From assembly GCA_039923455.1 (NCBI GenBank), contig JBDTCS010000174.1:1-40865 (forward strand): DNA of 40,865 nt. The letters are read 5' to 3'. The position numbers were made by a program, and so were the translations under genes. This document shows, in pieces, positions 8,070 through 17,407 of the stretch. The stretch is from JBDTCS01 sp039923455. GTDB taxonomy: Bacteria > Bacteroidota > Ignavibacteria > Palsa-1295. Position 1 is the first letter of the stretch, and each line of letters starts with the position of its first letter. Under the pieces are notes generated by a model. It saw only the letters and a program-made list of their open reading frames with translations. It had not been told where the DNA came from and searched no databases.

Positions 8070-10775
8070 TCACAGTTGCTCTTTCAGCTCGGCCAATGTT
8101 TGCAAGGCTTTTAGCGGAGTTAACGCATCAACATCGATGCGGCGCAACGCTTCGATGAGTTGCTTAGCGTGCTGGAGTGTTTCGGCTTCCTCTTGATGTG
8201 CTTGCTTGGCGGCCTTGACGCGAGTTTCGAACGCGAAGGGAATCGCACGCTGAATTTCCGCATCGGCAATACGCAACTCCGTCTCTTCGAGCGATCGCAA
8301 AACTTTTCGTGCTCGCACAATCACCTCTTTCGGAATTCCAGCCATCGCGGCTACCTCGATACCGTAACTATGATCTGCGTAGCCGGGCGTGATCTTATGG
8401 AGAAAATGTACTTTGCCATCGGCTTCACGGACTTCGACTTTCAGATTCTGAATTCTCGCGTAACGATCAGCGAGGACATTCATCTCGTGATAGTGCGTTG
8501 CAAAAAGTGTTCGCGCACCAGGGATATCATCGTGAATGTATTCGGCAATAGCCCATGCGATCGAGAGGCCATCAAAGGTCGATGTGCCGCGACCGAGTTC
8601 ATCAAATAGCAACAGCGAATCCTTCGTCGCGTTGTTCAGAATATTTGCAGCCTCATTCATCTCAACTAAAAAAGTGGATTCGCCACCGGCAAGATTATCA
8701 CTCGCACCAACACGTGTAAAGATACGATCGAGTATCGAGAGCGATACACTCTCGGCAGGCACGAACGACCCGACATGCGCCAGATACGCTATGATCCCAG
8801 TCTGCCTTAGATACACCGACTTACCCGACATGTTCGGTCCCGTGATGACAAAAAACTCGTCCGAGCCGGGTTTGAAGTTCACACTGTTCGGAGTGAATCT
8901 TCCACCGATCGGTAACAGCTTCTCGACCACCGGGTGTCTGCCTCGATCAATCAGGAATTCACCTGTGTCATTAAAGTGCGGGCGTGTCCATCCGTTACGC
9001 GTCACTTGCAACGATAACGCAAGGAGCACATCGGCAAGGCCGATCAGGTGTGCGTTGCGTTGCAAGCGCAAGGTATCTTGCAAAATACGCGCACGAAGTT
9101 TTTCGATGAGCTCTCGCTCCAGCGTGCTCATGCGCTCCTCGGCACCAAGAATTTTTTGCTCGTATTCTTTGAGTTCGGGCGTGGTGTATCGCTCGGCGTT
9201 TGTCATCGTCTGACGCCGCTCGTATTCCTCCGGTACCTTCGCACTATTGACTTTGCTGACTTCGATGTAGTATCCGAAGACATTATTAAAATCGACTTTC
9301 AGCGAGTTGATACCTGTGCGCTCACGCTCGCGCATTTGTATCTCCATCAGCTTTTGACGACTGTTACGCGTGAGTTCGCGAAGCTCATCGAGCTCTGCAT
9401 TTGCGCCATCGCGAATCACGCCAAGATGTGCTTGTGTAGGTGGTGGCTCCGGATGAATTGTTCTATCGATCTCCTCCGAGAGCTGATGCAGAGGATCGAT
9501 ATCTTGCGCGATACGATGAATCATTCCCTCTGCGTCGGCATCGCTCATCTCGTTCAGCTTCAGAAAGGCTTCTTTGATAGCCGGAAGATGCCACAGTGAA
9601 AATTTTAGAATTAAGAAATCACGAGGAGAGAGAATGCGTGTGCTGGAAAAACGACCAAGCAAACGCTCGACATCACCCAGCTCACGAAATTCCATGTGCA
9701 ACCTATCGCGCTCTTCACGAAACTTCGAAAGCTGTTCGATCGCGTCGAGGCGCTTGGTGATTAGCACTTTGTCGCGCACCGGCCACGAGATCCACTTACG
9801 CAAAAGTCGCGCACCCATCGGCGTACTGGTAAGATCGAGCACCCCAAGCAAAGAAGCATCGCGATCGTCGTGATTCATCGAGCTCGCGATCTCAAGATTG
9901 CGACGCGTCGAGGAGTCGAGCATCAGATAATCACTTGCATCATATCGAGCAAGCCTGGTCACATGACCAAGTGTAGTGGCCGAGCGAGTCTCGCGAAGAT
10001 AATCGAGCACTGCGCCTGCCGCGATGATGCCGAGTGTCATATCATCGACGCCAAAACCTTTTAGGTTCGTTGTGCCAAAATGCTGAAGCAAAAGTTCGCG
10101 AGCAGTATCGGCATGGAAAATCCAATCATCACGCTTCGTGATCGAGGGCTTGCGTTCGAGTGCGATAAAATATGGAGCGAGCTCAAGCTTCGACGCATCT
10201 TTGCGAGCTGTGAGAATCTCCGAAAGTCCGATCGCTTCGAGATGCTCGACCAAAGCATCCTCCGAAAGTTCGCCGGTCACAAATTCGCCCGTCGAAACAT
10301 CCGCGTAGGCAAGCCCGACCATTCCACCCGCGGTCGCGATCGCACCGACATACGTGTTGCGCCGAACTTCGAGCAATTTCTCACTTGTCTGTACACCGGG
10401 AGTTACGACCTCGACCACGTCGCGCTTGACGATCCCTTTTGCGAGCTTCGGATCTTCGGTCTGTTCGCAGACAGCAACGCGGTAACCGGCGCGGACCATC
10501 TTCGGGAGATAGGTGTCAAGTTGATGATGCGGAAATCCGGCAAGTTCTATTTCGCTTGCGGCACCGGCACCGCGCTTCGTGAGAATGATACCGGTAACTT
10601 TCGCAAGAAGAATCGCGTCCGAACCAAACGTCTCGAAAAAATCTCCCATGCGAAAAAAGAGCACCGTGTCGGGGTACTTCTCTTTGATCGAGTAGTACTG
10701 CGTCATGAGCGGAGTTTGCTTGTCCGCAGCTTTCTTATCGTTGACTTTTTTGGGAATCGTTGCGTCGGCTTCCAA
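8070..10775 (-). CDS. mutS: DNA mismatch repair protein MutS
   Basis: MutS recognises mismatches and small loops and recruits MutL. The 901-residue product has the mismatch-contacting Phe-X-Glu motif (F46-F47-E48 in MGDFFETF). The core and clamp domains follow, then the ATPase with Walker A GPNMSGKS (about 646-653), a signature segment STFLVEMNEAANIL, Walker B LLLFDE (about 721-726) and the ATHYHEM switch. The C-terminus (LTPLKALQTLAELKEQL) is the usual tetramer-forming tail. The TTG start at 10775 is chosen because the family has about 20 residues before the TPLMTQY segment and an in-frame stop lies 15 bases upstream. The ATG at 10706 would cut into this conserved part. A possible -7 element lies at 10887-10894. 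It is divergent from hutI. Confidence 0.97.
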   Translation of the reverse strand: MEADATIPKKVNDKKAADKQTPLMTQYYSIKEKYPDTVLFFRMGDFFETFGSDAILLAKVTGIILTKRGAGAASEIELAGFPHHQLDTYLPKMVRAGYRVAVCEQTEDPKLAKGIVKRDVVEVVTPGVQTSEKLLEVRRNTYVGAIATAGGMVGLAYADVSTGEFVTGELSEDALVEHLEAIGLSEILTARKDASKLELAPYFIALERKPSITKRDDWIFHADTARELLLQHFGTTNLKGFGVDDMTLGIIAAGAVLDYLRETRSATTLGHVTRLARYDASDYLMLDSSTRRNLEIASSMNHDDRDASLLGVLDLTSTPMGARLLRKWISWPVRDKVLITKRLDAIEQLSKFREERDRLHMEFRELGDVERLLGRFSSTRILSPRDFLILKFSLWHLPAIKEAFLKLNEMSDADAEGMIHRIAQDIDPLHQLSEEIDRTIHPEPPPTQAHLGVIRDGANAELDELRELTRNSRQKLMEIQMRERERTGINSLKVDFNNVFGYYIEVSKVNSAKVPEEYERRQTMTNAERYTTPELKEYEQKILGAEERMSTLERELIEKLRARILQDTLRLQRNAHLIGLADVLLALSLQVTRNGWTRPHFNDTGEFLIDRGRHPVVEKLLPIGGRFTPNSVNFKPGSDEFFVITGPNMSGKSVYLRQTGIIAYLAHVGSFVPAESVSLSILDRIFTRVGASDNLAGGESTFLVEMNEAANILNNATKDSLLLFDELGRGTSTFDGLSIAWAIAEYIHDDIPGARTLFATHYHEMNVLADRYARIQNLKVEVREADGKVHFLHKITPGYADHSYGIEVAAMAGIPKEVIVRARKVLRSLEETELRIADAEIQRAIPFAFETRVKAAKQAHQEEAETLQHAKQLIEALRRIDVDALTPLKALQTLAELKEQL

Positions 10776-10886
10776 GGGAGTTGTTCGTCGTCAGTTTTGT
10801 GATGAAATGGATCACGCTCGTCGTGGCTCAATAGAACTCTCCCTCCGTTCTGCCAATTCCCACAATTTGGCGTTCATCCAGGCGGA

Positions 10887-10894
10887 CAAACTTA
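10887..10894 (-). promoter_or_regulatory. Possible Bacteroidota-type -7 element for mutS
   Basis: Read on the minus strand the bases are TAAGTTTG, matching TAnnTTTG, about 110 bases before the mutS TTG codon and in the mutS/hutI divergent interval. No good -33 box is seen. Confidence 0.3.
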
Positions 10895-10969
10895 ATTCAC
10901 CAATCCCATCCTCACACGGAGAAATTCTGCCATTTTTGTAAGATATCAAAGCACGGACACAGCGAAGTC

Positions 10970-12226
10970 ATGAAGTTTTACCATAATATTAGCAAACTAT
11001 ATACCCCCATCGGCTTCACCCGAGCGAAAGGGGCTTTGGCGATGGGGCAAATTCGGGAGATAACGAACGCTGCCATACTGACGGACGATGATGGACTTAT
11101 TGAAGCGGTCGGGACGTACGCTGAAGTCGCCGTTAAGCTCGCTGCGGCACCGTGGTCACCGGACGCGATCAATTGTCGCGGACTCGTCGCGCTCCCTGGT
11201 TTTGTCGATTCTCACACACATGCGGTTTTCATGGGTGAGCGAAGCATGGAATTCGGTCTCCGAGCCGAGGGAAGGAGTTATCAGGAGATCGCCCAAGCCG
11301 GTGGTGGCATTCGCAGTTCGGTCGAGCAAGTCCGAGGGGCTACGGCTGAGCAAATCGCAGATTACTCGCGCAAATACATTCTGAGCGCACTCAAGCTTGG
11401 TACGACTACGCTGGAAGTCAAATCGGGCTATGGTCTCACCGCCGAGTCAGAACTTGCCCTCCTTCAAGCCGCGGCACAACTTGGCCGAGAGACTCCGATG
11501 GAGATTCATACGACTTTTTTGGGTGCGCACGCAGTGCCAAAGGGAGTTACGCAAGCCGACTATGTTCATCAAGTGATTCACGATCAGCTTCCGAAAGTTG
11601 TGAAGCAAAACGCGGCTGCGTTCTGCGATGTGTTTTGTGATGAAGGGTATTTTACTAACCAAGAGACACGCGAGATCTTACTCGCAGCTGAAAACTCTGG
11701 CCTCAAACTCAGAATGCATGCTGACGAACTTGCCGATACCGGCGGAGCTAGCCTCGCGGTAGAGCTTCGTGCATATAGTGCTGATCACTTGCTTAAGGTG
11801 AGTGACGCAGGAATTCAAGCACTCGCGGCATCTGATCGGACTATCGCGACGCTGCTCCCAACAACTGCGCTGAGTCTCCGAGCGCCTTACGCACCCGCGC
11901 GAAGCCTAATCGATGCAGGTGCGGCAGTAGCTATTGCGACCGATTGCAATCCGGGAAGTTCGATGACCGAGAACATGCAATTCGTGATGACCTTAGCGGT
12001 GATCGGAATGCAAATGTCCGTTCAAGAGGCGCTCACCGCCGCAACATTGAACGGGTCCGCAGCGCTTGGTCTTGAACGAACGCACGGCACTCTTGAGCTC
12101 GGTAAGCGAGCCGACTTCGTGCTTTATGATATTCCGAGTCTTGCGTACCTGCCCTATCACATTGCCGTGAGTGACGTGATCTCCGTAATAAAAAATGGAA
12201 TGATCGTTTCAGGAGAGCAATTGTGA
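10970..12226 (+). CDS. hutI: Imidazolonepropionase
   Basis: HutI hydrolyses imidazolone-5-propionate to N-formimino-L-glutamate, the third step of histidine degradation, in the cytoplasm. The 418-residue product has the amidohydrolase metal motif FVDSHTHAVF (H82, H84) and the HutI-specific stretch RSYQEIAQAGGGIRSSVEQ. Further metal or active-site segments are EIHTTFLGAHAVP, LRMHADEL and the late aspartate in ATDCNPGSSMTENMQF. The ATG start has no clear Shine-Dalgarno. No hutU, hutH or formimino-transferase gene is nearby, so the pathway is dispersed or was not captured. rodA follows after 45 bases and could be co-transcribed. Confidence 0.96.
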   Translation: MKFYHNISKLYTPIGFTRAKGALAMGQIREITNAAILTDDDGLIEAVGTYAEVAVKLAAAPWSPDAINCRGLVALPGFVDSHTHAVFMGERSMEFGLRAEGRSYQEIAQAGGGIRSSVEQVRGATAEQIADYSRKYILSALKLGTTTLEVKSGYGLTAESELALLQAAAQLGRETPMEIHTTFLGAHAVPKGVTQADYVHQVIHDQLPKVVKQNAAAFCDVFCDEGYFTNQETREILLAAENSGLKLRMHADELADTGGASLAVELRAYSADHLLKVSDAGIQALAASDRTIATLLPTTALSLRAPYAPARSLIDAGAAVAIATDCNPGSSMTENMQFVMTLAVIGMQMSVQEALTAATLNGSAALGLERTHGTLELGKRADFVLYDIPSLAYLPYHIAVSDVISVIKNGMIVSGEQL

Positions 12227-12271
12227 GACGTTTGCGTTACACCAAGCAGTCGCATAGTTTTATTCGCACTC

Positions 12272-13534
12272 ATGGCACGCAGTTTAACCCGCAAAAAGTC
12301 ACAGTTTGATCGACCGGATGGCCAGGAATCGAAGAGTTTCGATTTCACGACCTTCCTTTCTGTCGTGCTTTTGACCGGCGCAGGATTTATGGCGATCTAT
12401 AGCGCGACCTATGCAGCGCAGATGAACGACCGATTCACGTTGCAGCTTTATTTTGCTGCCGGTGGCGTCGTCGCACTGCTTATCGCGGCATTCATTCCGG
12501 TGCGTTGGTACTCGCTGGCGGCCTATCCGTTCTATGCTATCTGTCTTGTCTTGCTCGTCTTTGTGGCGATCAAGGGTAAGCTGGTGTATGGTCACCGAAG
12601 TTGGATCGCAATCGGCACGTTGCAATTTCAGCCGTCGGAGTTAGCGAAGCTTGCAACGATGCTGACACTCGGAAGGTATCTCTCCGAAGATCGTGACTTG
12701 CGTAACATCCTTCAGCTGGTAATAACATGTGCGATCGTGATTGTGCCGGTTGGTTTGATCATGCTCGAGCCCGATCCCGGAAGTGCAATAATATTTCTCG
12801 GACTTCTCGCGGCCGTGTTGCTTTGGTCCGGTGTAGATCTATTCCTGCTTTCTGCGATCGCTGCTCCTGTGATTGTTGCAGTGCTCTCGCTTTTTGGCAC
12901 TACGCCGATGCTTATCTCGGTTTTTGCCGGTGGGTTGTTGATCTTCTTTGTCTTTCGAAGAAATCTGCTCGTTACGGTACTTGCATTTTCGATGGTGATC
13001 GGTGTCGCTTTTTCGACGAATTTTATTTACGATCACCTGCATCAATATCAACGTGATCGTGTGCAGGTATTACTCGATCCCGAGCTTGATCCTCTTGGTG
13101 CGGGTTACAACGTCATTCAAACCCGCATGGCTATTGGCTCCGGTGGTATCATCGGAAAAGGTTGGCTTAAAGGGACGCAAACGCAATTGCGGTATGTACC
13201 GAAGCAATGGACCGATTTTATTATTAGCGTACCAGCCGAAGAATTCGGATTTATTGGTTCTGTGGTTTTGCTATTGCTCTACTCGTTCGTGATCTTTCGG
13301 GGTATCGCGATTGCATCGAGTGTTCGAAGTAAATTCTCGAGTGTGGTCGCGATCGGAATAACTTCGATCTGGTTTTTTCACGTGATGGTCAATATCGGAA
13401 TGGCGCTCGGGCTGATGCCTGTCGTTGGAATTCCGTTGCCCTTCATGAGTTACGGCGGCTCTGCACTTTTTACAAATCTGCTGATGGCCGGCATTTTGAT
13501 GAATCTCTATCGCAACCGACGATTCATGTTTTGA
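12272..13534 (+). CDS. rodA: Rod-shape determining peptidoglycan polymerase RodA
   Basis: RodA is the SEDS-family glycosyltransferase that polymerises lipid II with PBP2 during lateral wall growth. The 420-residue protein has about ten hydrophobic segments. It carries the RodA pattern around RVQVLLDPELDPLGAGYNVI, AIGSGGIIGKGWLKGTQTQL and the C-terminal PLPFMSYGGSALFTNL. The phrase RYVPKQWTDFIISVPAEEFG replaces the common LPERHTDFIFAVLAEE but aligns well; the aspartate and glutamates are kept. RodA is preferred over FtsW because of the GKGWLxGTQ segment. The N-terminal 20 residues are hydrophilic and cytoplasmic. No pbp2/mreB genes are beside it; mltG, another wall gene, lies just beyond the tRNA on the other strand. 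Confidence 0.92.
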   Translation: MARSLTRKKSQFDRPDGQESKSFDFTTFLSVVLLTGAGFMAIYSATYAAQMNDRFTLQLYFAAGGVVALLIAAFIPVRWYSLAAYPFYAICLVLLVFVAIKGKLVYGHRSWIAIGTLQFQPSELAKLATMLTLGRYLSEDRDLRNILQLVITCAIVIVPVGLIMLEPDPGSAIIFLGLLAAVLLWSGVDLFLLSAIAAPVIVAVLSLFGTTPMLISVFAGGLLIFFVFRRNLLVTVLAFSMVIGVAFSTNFIYDHLHQYQRDRVQVLLDPELDPLGAGYNVIQTRMAIGSGGIIGKGWLKGTQTQLRYVPKQWTDFIISVPAEEFGFIGSVVLLLLYSFVIFRGIAIASSVRSKFSSVVAIGITSIWFFHVMVNIGMALGLMPVVGIPLPFMSYGGSALFTNLLMAGILMNLYRNRRFMF

Positions 13535-13556
13535 TACCGAAGAATGTTGTCCAAAC

Positions 13557-13593
13557 AAAAAGCAGTATATCTCCAAGAGAAATACTGCTTTTT
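13557..13593 (+). terminator. Intrinsic terminator after rodA
   Basis: An 8-base stem (13561-13568 with 13582-13589) is extended by A4/T4 pairing, ends in a T run, and lies 23 bases after the rodA stop. The A run on the other flank also allows it to act on minus-strand transcripts leaving the tRNA-Pro gene. Confidence 0.8.
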
Positions 13594-13617
13594 GATCTAT
13601 GTCTTATTTTATTTCTG

Positions 13618-13691
13618 TCGGCGTGGCGGGATTTGAACCCACGACCCCTACTACCCCAAAGTAGTGCGCTACCAGGCTGCGCTACACGCCG
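13618..13691 (-). tRNA. tRNA-Pro (anticodon GGG)
   Basis: Read on the minus strand, a 74-base cloverleaf forms. The acceptor stem CGGCGTG pairs with CACGCCG. The D stem is GCGC/GCGC and the anticodon stem CTACT/AGTAG encloses the loop TTGGGGT, giving anticodon GGG. The T arm is GTGGG-TTCAAAT-CCCGC, with one G-T pair. The discriminator is A and CCA is not encoded. It is isolated between rodA and mltG. Confidence 0.95.
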
Positions 13692-13783
13692 AAAATACAA
13701 CTCTGACTAAACTATAAATTCCCCTCATTAGCTCGCGACCTGAACAGGTGGGATTTTGCCCGCGTTCCACCGCCCGATTTTGC

Positions 13784-14833
13784 TTATTCATTCGCGTTTC
13801 GATGCGCTACATTAATCATCCGCGATTGTTCGTCGAGCGAATTACTAAAAAAATGTCCGCCCGAACCATCGCGTCTTGCAACGAAATAAAACTTATTGTG
13901 CTTGGCCGGATAGAGTACCGCACGGATCGCCGCAGCGCCTGGGCTATTGATCGGTCCGGGTGGCAGCCCTTTGTTCGTATAGGTGTTATACGGGTTCGGC
14001 GCCAGAAGATCCTCATGCGTGATCGGTCGGTCCAGATGCAAACCGTATTGCACCGTCGGGTCGGCATCCAGCTTAATATCTTTATCAAGCCGATTCCAAT
14101 AAACACCCGCGATGGTGTCGCGCTCGGTTGCAAGACGTGCTTCGCTCTCGACGATAGATGCAAAAGTCATTAGCTCCGGAATAGTTAGCTCCAGCTCTTG
14201 CGCTTTTTTTCGCATGCTGTCGGTCACAACTGATTTCCATTTGGTCACCATGCGCGTGATAAGCGTTTTCGGATCGGCGCTTAGAATAAACTGATAGGTG
14301 TTGGGAAAAAGATAACCTTCGGCAGTTCGTGCTGCCTTAGGTACACCAATCGAATGGAGAAACGCGGTGTCGGTCGCGTAGCGCATGAAGAGCGTTGTAT
14401 CGATGCCAAGTTTTTCCTTGGCGATCAAACTAACCTTTCGGATTGTCAATCCTTCTGGAAACGTTGCCTGCACAACAAGCGCGAACTCTGTGCCGGTCAA
14501 GCGCTGAACGATATCTTTATTTGAAAGACCGTAGGCGACCTTGTATGCACCGGCATGAAGCTTCGAGGAAGCGCCCATAAGTCGTGCGGACCACTTGAAG
14601 CTCCACTTAAATCGGAGTACGTGGTGCTCGACGAGCGAATCGGTTACCGATTGAATGCTCGCACCCTTCGGAATGATGATCATCACCGGAGGCGAATCAC
14701 TCGCCGGATTTTTCAGGAAAAAGAGAACATAGACTCCGAGCACTGCTGCAAGGATCAGCAAAAAGGATAGACAACCACCTCGAGAATTCCTTCCGGGTAT
14801 CATACGTCTCGGTTTATTATTTGTCTCGCCCAT
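13784..14833 (-). CDS. mltG: Endolytic murein transglycosylase MltG
   Basis: MltG is an inner-membrane lytic transglycosylase that cuts nascent glycan strands and is thought to end their elongation. The 349-residue product has a cytoplasmic basic N-terminus (about 1-20) and one membrane segment (about 21-40). A LysM-like part follows (IPKGASIQSVTDSLVEHHVL), then the YceG catalytic domain. The catalytic glutamate is E229 in FASIVESEA, followed by DTIAGVYWNRL, LDADPTVQYGL and NTYTNKGLPPGPINSPG. The family is usually 330-350 residues, so it is full length. The downstream gene on the same strand is tRNA-Pro. Confidence 0.95.
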   Translation of the reverse strand: MGETNNKPRRMIPGRNSRGGCLSFLLILAAVLGVYVLFFLKNPASDSPPVMIIIPKGASIQSVTDSLVEHHVLRFKWSFKWSARLMGASSKLHAGAYKVAYGLSNKDIVQRLTGTEFALVVQATFPEGLTIRKVSLIAKEKLGIDTTLFMRYATDTAFLHSIGVPKAARTAEGYLFPNTYQFILSADPKTLITRMVTKWKSVVTDSMRKKAQELELTIPELMTFASIVESEARLATERDTIAGVYWNRLDKDIKLDADPTVQYGLHLDRPITHEDLLAPNPYNTYTNKGLPPGPINSPGAAAIRAVLYPAKHNKFYFVARRDGSGGHFFSNSLDEQSRMINVAHRNANE

Positions 14834-14923
14834 AAGTTCTTTTCACGAATCCGCCACTCAAACATTCGCCCGTCCCTAAGCGGTGACATCATTGGATGTC
14901 TGACTACAATATATCCGGTATAG

Positions 14924-14953
14924 AAAAAGAGCGCCCCAATCTTGGAGCGCTCC
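14924..14953 (-). terminator. Intrinsic terminator after the double-OmpA gene
   Basis: On the minus strand a G+C-rich stem (GAGCGC/GCGCTC with two further C-G pairs past a bulge) is followed by five T. It lies about 45 bases past the stop at 14998. A second 6-base hairpin (14961-14978) sits between the stop and this stem. Confidence 0.75.
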
Positions 14954-14997
14954 TTCAAACGTTCTCATGGGAGAGAACAGCAAATCTTCTTAATAGA

Positions 14998-16932
14998 TTA
15001 TTTGCTCGATTTCTCGATCACGATCTCCACGCGACGGTTGAGCTGACGACCCTCCGGAAGTGTGTTATCGAACTTCGGATCACGCAATCCGTAGCCTTGC
15101 ACATTCGTGTTCGCTGGCAGCTTTGTCATGCCGCGCAACGTAGTGACGGCCGTGTTCGCACGCTGTTCGCTGAGCGCTTGATTGTACTCGGCTGAACCTG
15201 TGCTGTCGCAATAACCATTGACGGTCACGCCGTTCGCATCACGGGAGATACTTTCGCTAATGAGGTCGAGCATCAAGTGCGCACGCGGGTTGATATCGGC
15301 GACGTTGAAATCGAACGACAACATTCCGTACTTCTCAAGATTCTCACGATCAACCGTGCGATTGACAACGCGTGTCATTCCATCGGCCATAACCTGATGA
15401 CCGGCGGCATCATTTGCCACAAGCTTGTAATGGATCGGCTGACCCACGAGGCTCGCAGCTGCGGGAATCGTCATCGTCTTCGTCGCCGGCAAACCGCCCT
15501 GACCCGAAAGCGGCGTACCAATCGGTGTGCCGTTCTGATCGAGGGTGATAGTCCAATCATGGAATGCATAATCGGATGGAGTTACGGAAGTCTCAAAGCG
15601 AACGACCGTCTCGCCAACGGTTGCGTTGTCGCGGCTTTCGATCTTCACAGGTCCGGTGATGTGTTCATCGGATGACGTGAATTCTACTCGACGATTCTCC
15701 TCCATACCTGCCTTTGTCGCAGGGTTTGTCGGAAGTTCCGGCAGATTACGCTGATCAACCGTGATGCGACTCGGGCTGATACCCCATGTGTTCACCAAGT
15801 AATCGCGAACTGCGACGGCTCGTGCTTTCGAAAGATTGATATTGTTACGCTCGATGCCGGAGTTACTGTTCGTACCGGTAATCTTGATCGGTGCATTCGG
15901 GAATTCCTTCATACGCATTCCGATGATATCGAGCAACGCATGATTCGCATCTTGCGCACTGCGGTCTTTCAGGTCATTCGTCGTGAAGCCCGTGGCACCC
16001 ATCTTGCTATAGCGTGATGGAATTGCAGACTCACCATTCGCGAAAAATACATATGGCAAGAGTGGCATCGACGTGCGGTTATGTAATGCTTGCTGCGGCA
16101 CGACAGGCTCGGTGCTCGAACTTCCATCCGGCAGTACACCACGAGCGATGATCGAAACCGTCGGCGGTACATATTGCACAATTGGTTCGTCATTCGAAAG
16201 CTGGAACTTCATGCTCGCACCAATGCGAAACGTAGAGATCATCGCCTTGCCACCTGTCGCATCTTTCGCGAGTGGTGTCAGGAAAAAATCATAGAATACT
16301 TCCGGTGTAATCCAGATCGTGTTCTTGGCATTGATCGGCACATCGTATCCGAGGCCAGCCGTCACTGTCGCGACGAGGCCGCTTGGCGTTGGCATCGCAG
16401 TTGTGCCTGGGGTGCCGTAAGTGGTATTGTGCGAGTACGAACTCGTGATCGGTGCGCTCAATTGAGGTCCGAGCATCACGTGAAAATTGCTGAAGGAATA
16501 TTTGAAGAGCAGATCGACGCCGATCGTCGAAAATGACGTGGCAAGATTTTTAGTATCGACGATTCCACTAACAGAAGCTGCCGGTGAGCCATTATCCCAT
16601 TGCGTGCTGTAATTATTATACGCAAGTCTAGGCGCGAACATCAGGTTCGTACCGATCGGGACTTCGAGCAGCAAATGAAACTCGGGTCCAAAAACCATCA
16701 CGCCATGGGAGTAGGTAATCCCATCCACCGTATAACTATCGGACGAAGGCGAATTGAAATTCCCTGCGAGTCCGAATCCAAGCGTTAGTTTCTGCGGCCA
16801 GGTCGGTTTGTCGCCCATCGCTGCAGCGCCGGTTTGGGCATTGGCAATACGTGAGGTGATGGCAAAGCTGGTAATAATTAAGAGTGTTAGGCTAAGCGTA
16901 CGAAGAACGCGGCCCATAAGGTGTGTTTTCAT
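14998..16932 (-). CDS. Outer-membrane protein with N-terminal barrel and two OmpA-like domains
   Basis: The 644-residue protein has a signal peptide (about 1-32, ending IANAQ) and a probable outer-membrane barrel over about 45-245. A first OmpA-like peptidoglycan-binding domain covers about 290-419 (LLPYVFFANGESAIP, NLSKARAVAVRDYL, EENRRVEF). An Ig-like beta segment follows over about 425-515 (DWTITLDQNG). The second OmpA-like domain spans about 538-640 (MLSFDFNVADI, GYCDSTGSAEYNQALSEQRA, LNRRVEIVIE). The Asp and Arg used by OmpA domains to bind diaminopimelate are plausible in the second copy (CDSTGS, NRRVEI); the first keeps NRRVEF but reads TNSNSG at the Asp region. It likely ties the outer membrane to the cell wall. 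The ATG at 16932 fits the signal peptide; a -7 element may lie 280 bases upstream. Confidence 0.85.
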   Translation of the reverse strand: MKTHLMGRVLRTLSLTLLIITSFAITSRIANAQTGAAAMGDKPTWPQKLTLGFGLAGNFNSPSSDSYTVDGITYSHGVMVFGPEFHLLLEVPIGTNLMFAPRLAYNNYSTQWDNGSPAASVSGIVDTKNLATSFSTIGVDLLFKYSFSNFHVMLGPQLSAPITSSYSHNTTYGTPGTTAMPTPSGLVATVTAGLGYDVPINAKNTIWITPEVFYDFFLTPLAKDATGGKAMISTFRIGASMKFQLSNDEPIVQYVPPTVSIIARGVLPDGSSSTEPVVPQQALHNRTSMPLLPYVFFANGESAIPSRYSKMGATGFTTNDLKDRSAQDANHALLDIIGMRMKEFPNAPIKITGTNSNSGIERNNINLSKARAVAVRDYLVNTWGISPSRITVDQRNLPELPTNPATKAGMEENRRVEFTSSDEHITGPVKIESRDNATVGETVVRFETSVTPSDYAFHDWTITLDQNGTPIGTPLSGQGGLPATKTMTIPAAASLVGQPIHYKLVANDAAGHQVMADGMTRVVNRTVDRENLEKYGMLSFDFNVADINPRAHLMLDLISESISRDANGVTVNGYCDSTGSAEYNQALSEQRANTAVTTLRGMTKLPANTNVQGYGLRDPKFDNTLPEGRQLNRRVEIVIEKSSK

Positions 16933-17309
16933 GTCGTTGGTTGACTAATGTTAAGCGTCGATCTCACTACTCATAGAAGTAGTAAGAGAATTACTCACGA
17001 GTTCAAAAAAACTCGCGAGGGAAGTAAACAAAAGCTGTGGTAATCTTGCATGTACGCGAGGCAATCTTTTCTTTCGCGTGATATCTCTATAAAAATCCTG
17101 ACTACAAAAATTCAGGTGCGCCGTTGTATGCAAATTAGCACACGATCACGGACAAAGCACCCAGTCAGATAAAATTGTTCGACGAACCGAGCTCCGGCTA
17201 GTCTTACAACGTCAAAAATACCCACTTTTTTGCCTATTGCCACGGATTTGACGGATTATAGTCGCAAATTGTTTCAAAAATTCGATCTGCTCCGGGCATA
17301 AGCTTGAAC
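16933..17309. other. Intergenic stretch upstream of the double-OmpA gene
   Basis: About 375 bases hold no credible gene. The short open frame at 16951-17133 (minus) is A/T-rich and without domain-like features. The stretch contains the possible promoter at 17213-17220 and would supply a long leader to the downstream gene. Confidence 0.5.
17213..17220 (-). promoter_or_regulatory. Possible Bacteroidota-type -7 element for the double-OmpA gene
   Basis: On the minus strand the bases read TATTTTTG, matching TAnnTTTG. It would give a leader of about 270 bases; no convincing -33 box is seen. Confidence 0.25.
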
Positions 17310-17345
17310 AAAAAGAGCCGCGAGCCCAAACAAGGGCCCGCGGCT
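17310..17345 (-). terminator. Intrinsic terminator after the Yip1-type gene
   Basis: A 12-base stem with one mismatch (17316-17327 with 17334-17345) and a 6-base loop is followed, on the minus strand, by a run of T. It lies about 60 bases past the stop at 17408. Confidence 0.85.
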
Positions 17346-17407
17346 TTGTACTCTACCCGCCGTACACAGCAACCGATAGTTGCCGCTCAATCTGGTGTGA
17401 GAATGGC

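Noticed and set aside
10080..10802. A 240-codon plus-strand frame inside mutS
   Set aside because: It is antisense to a full-length MutS with all motifs intact and has no domain-like sequence.
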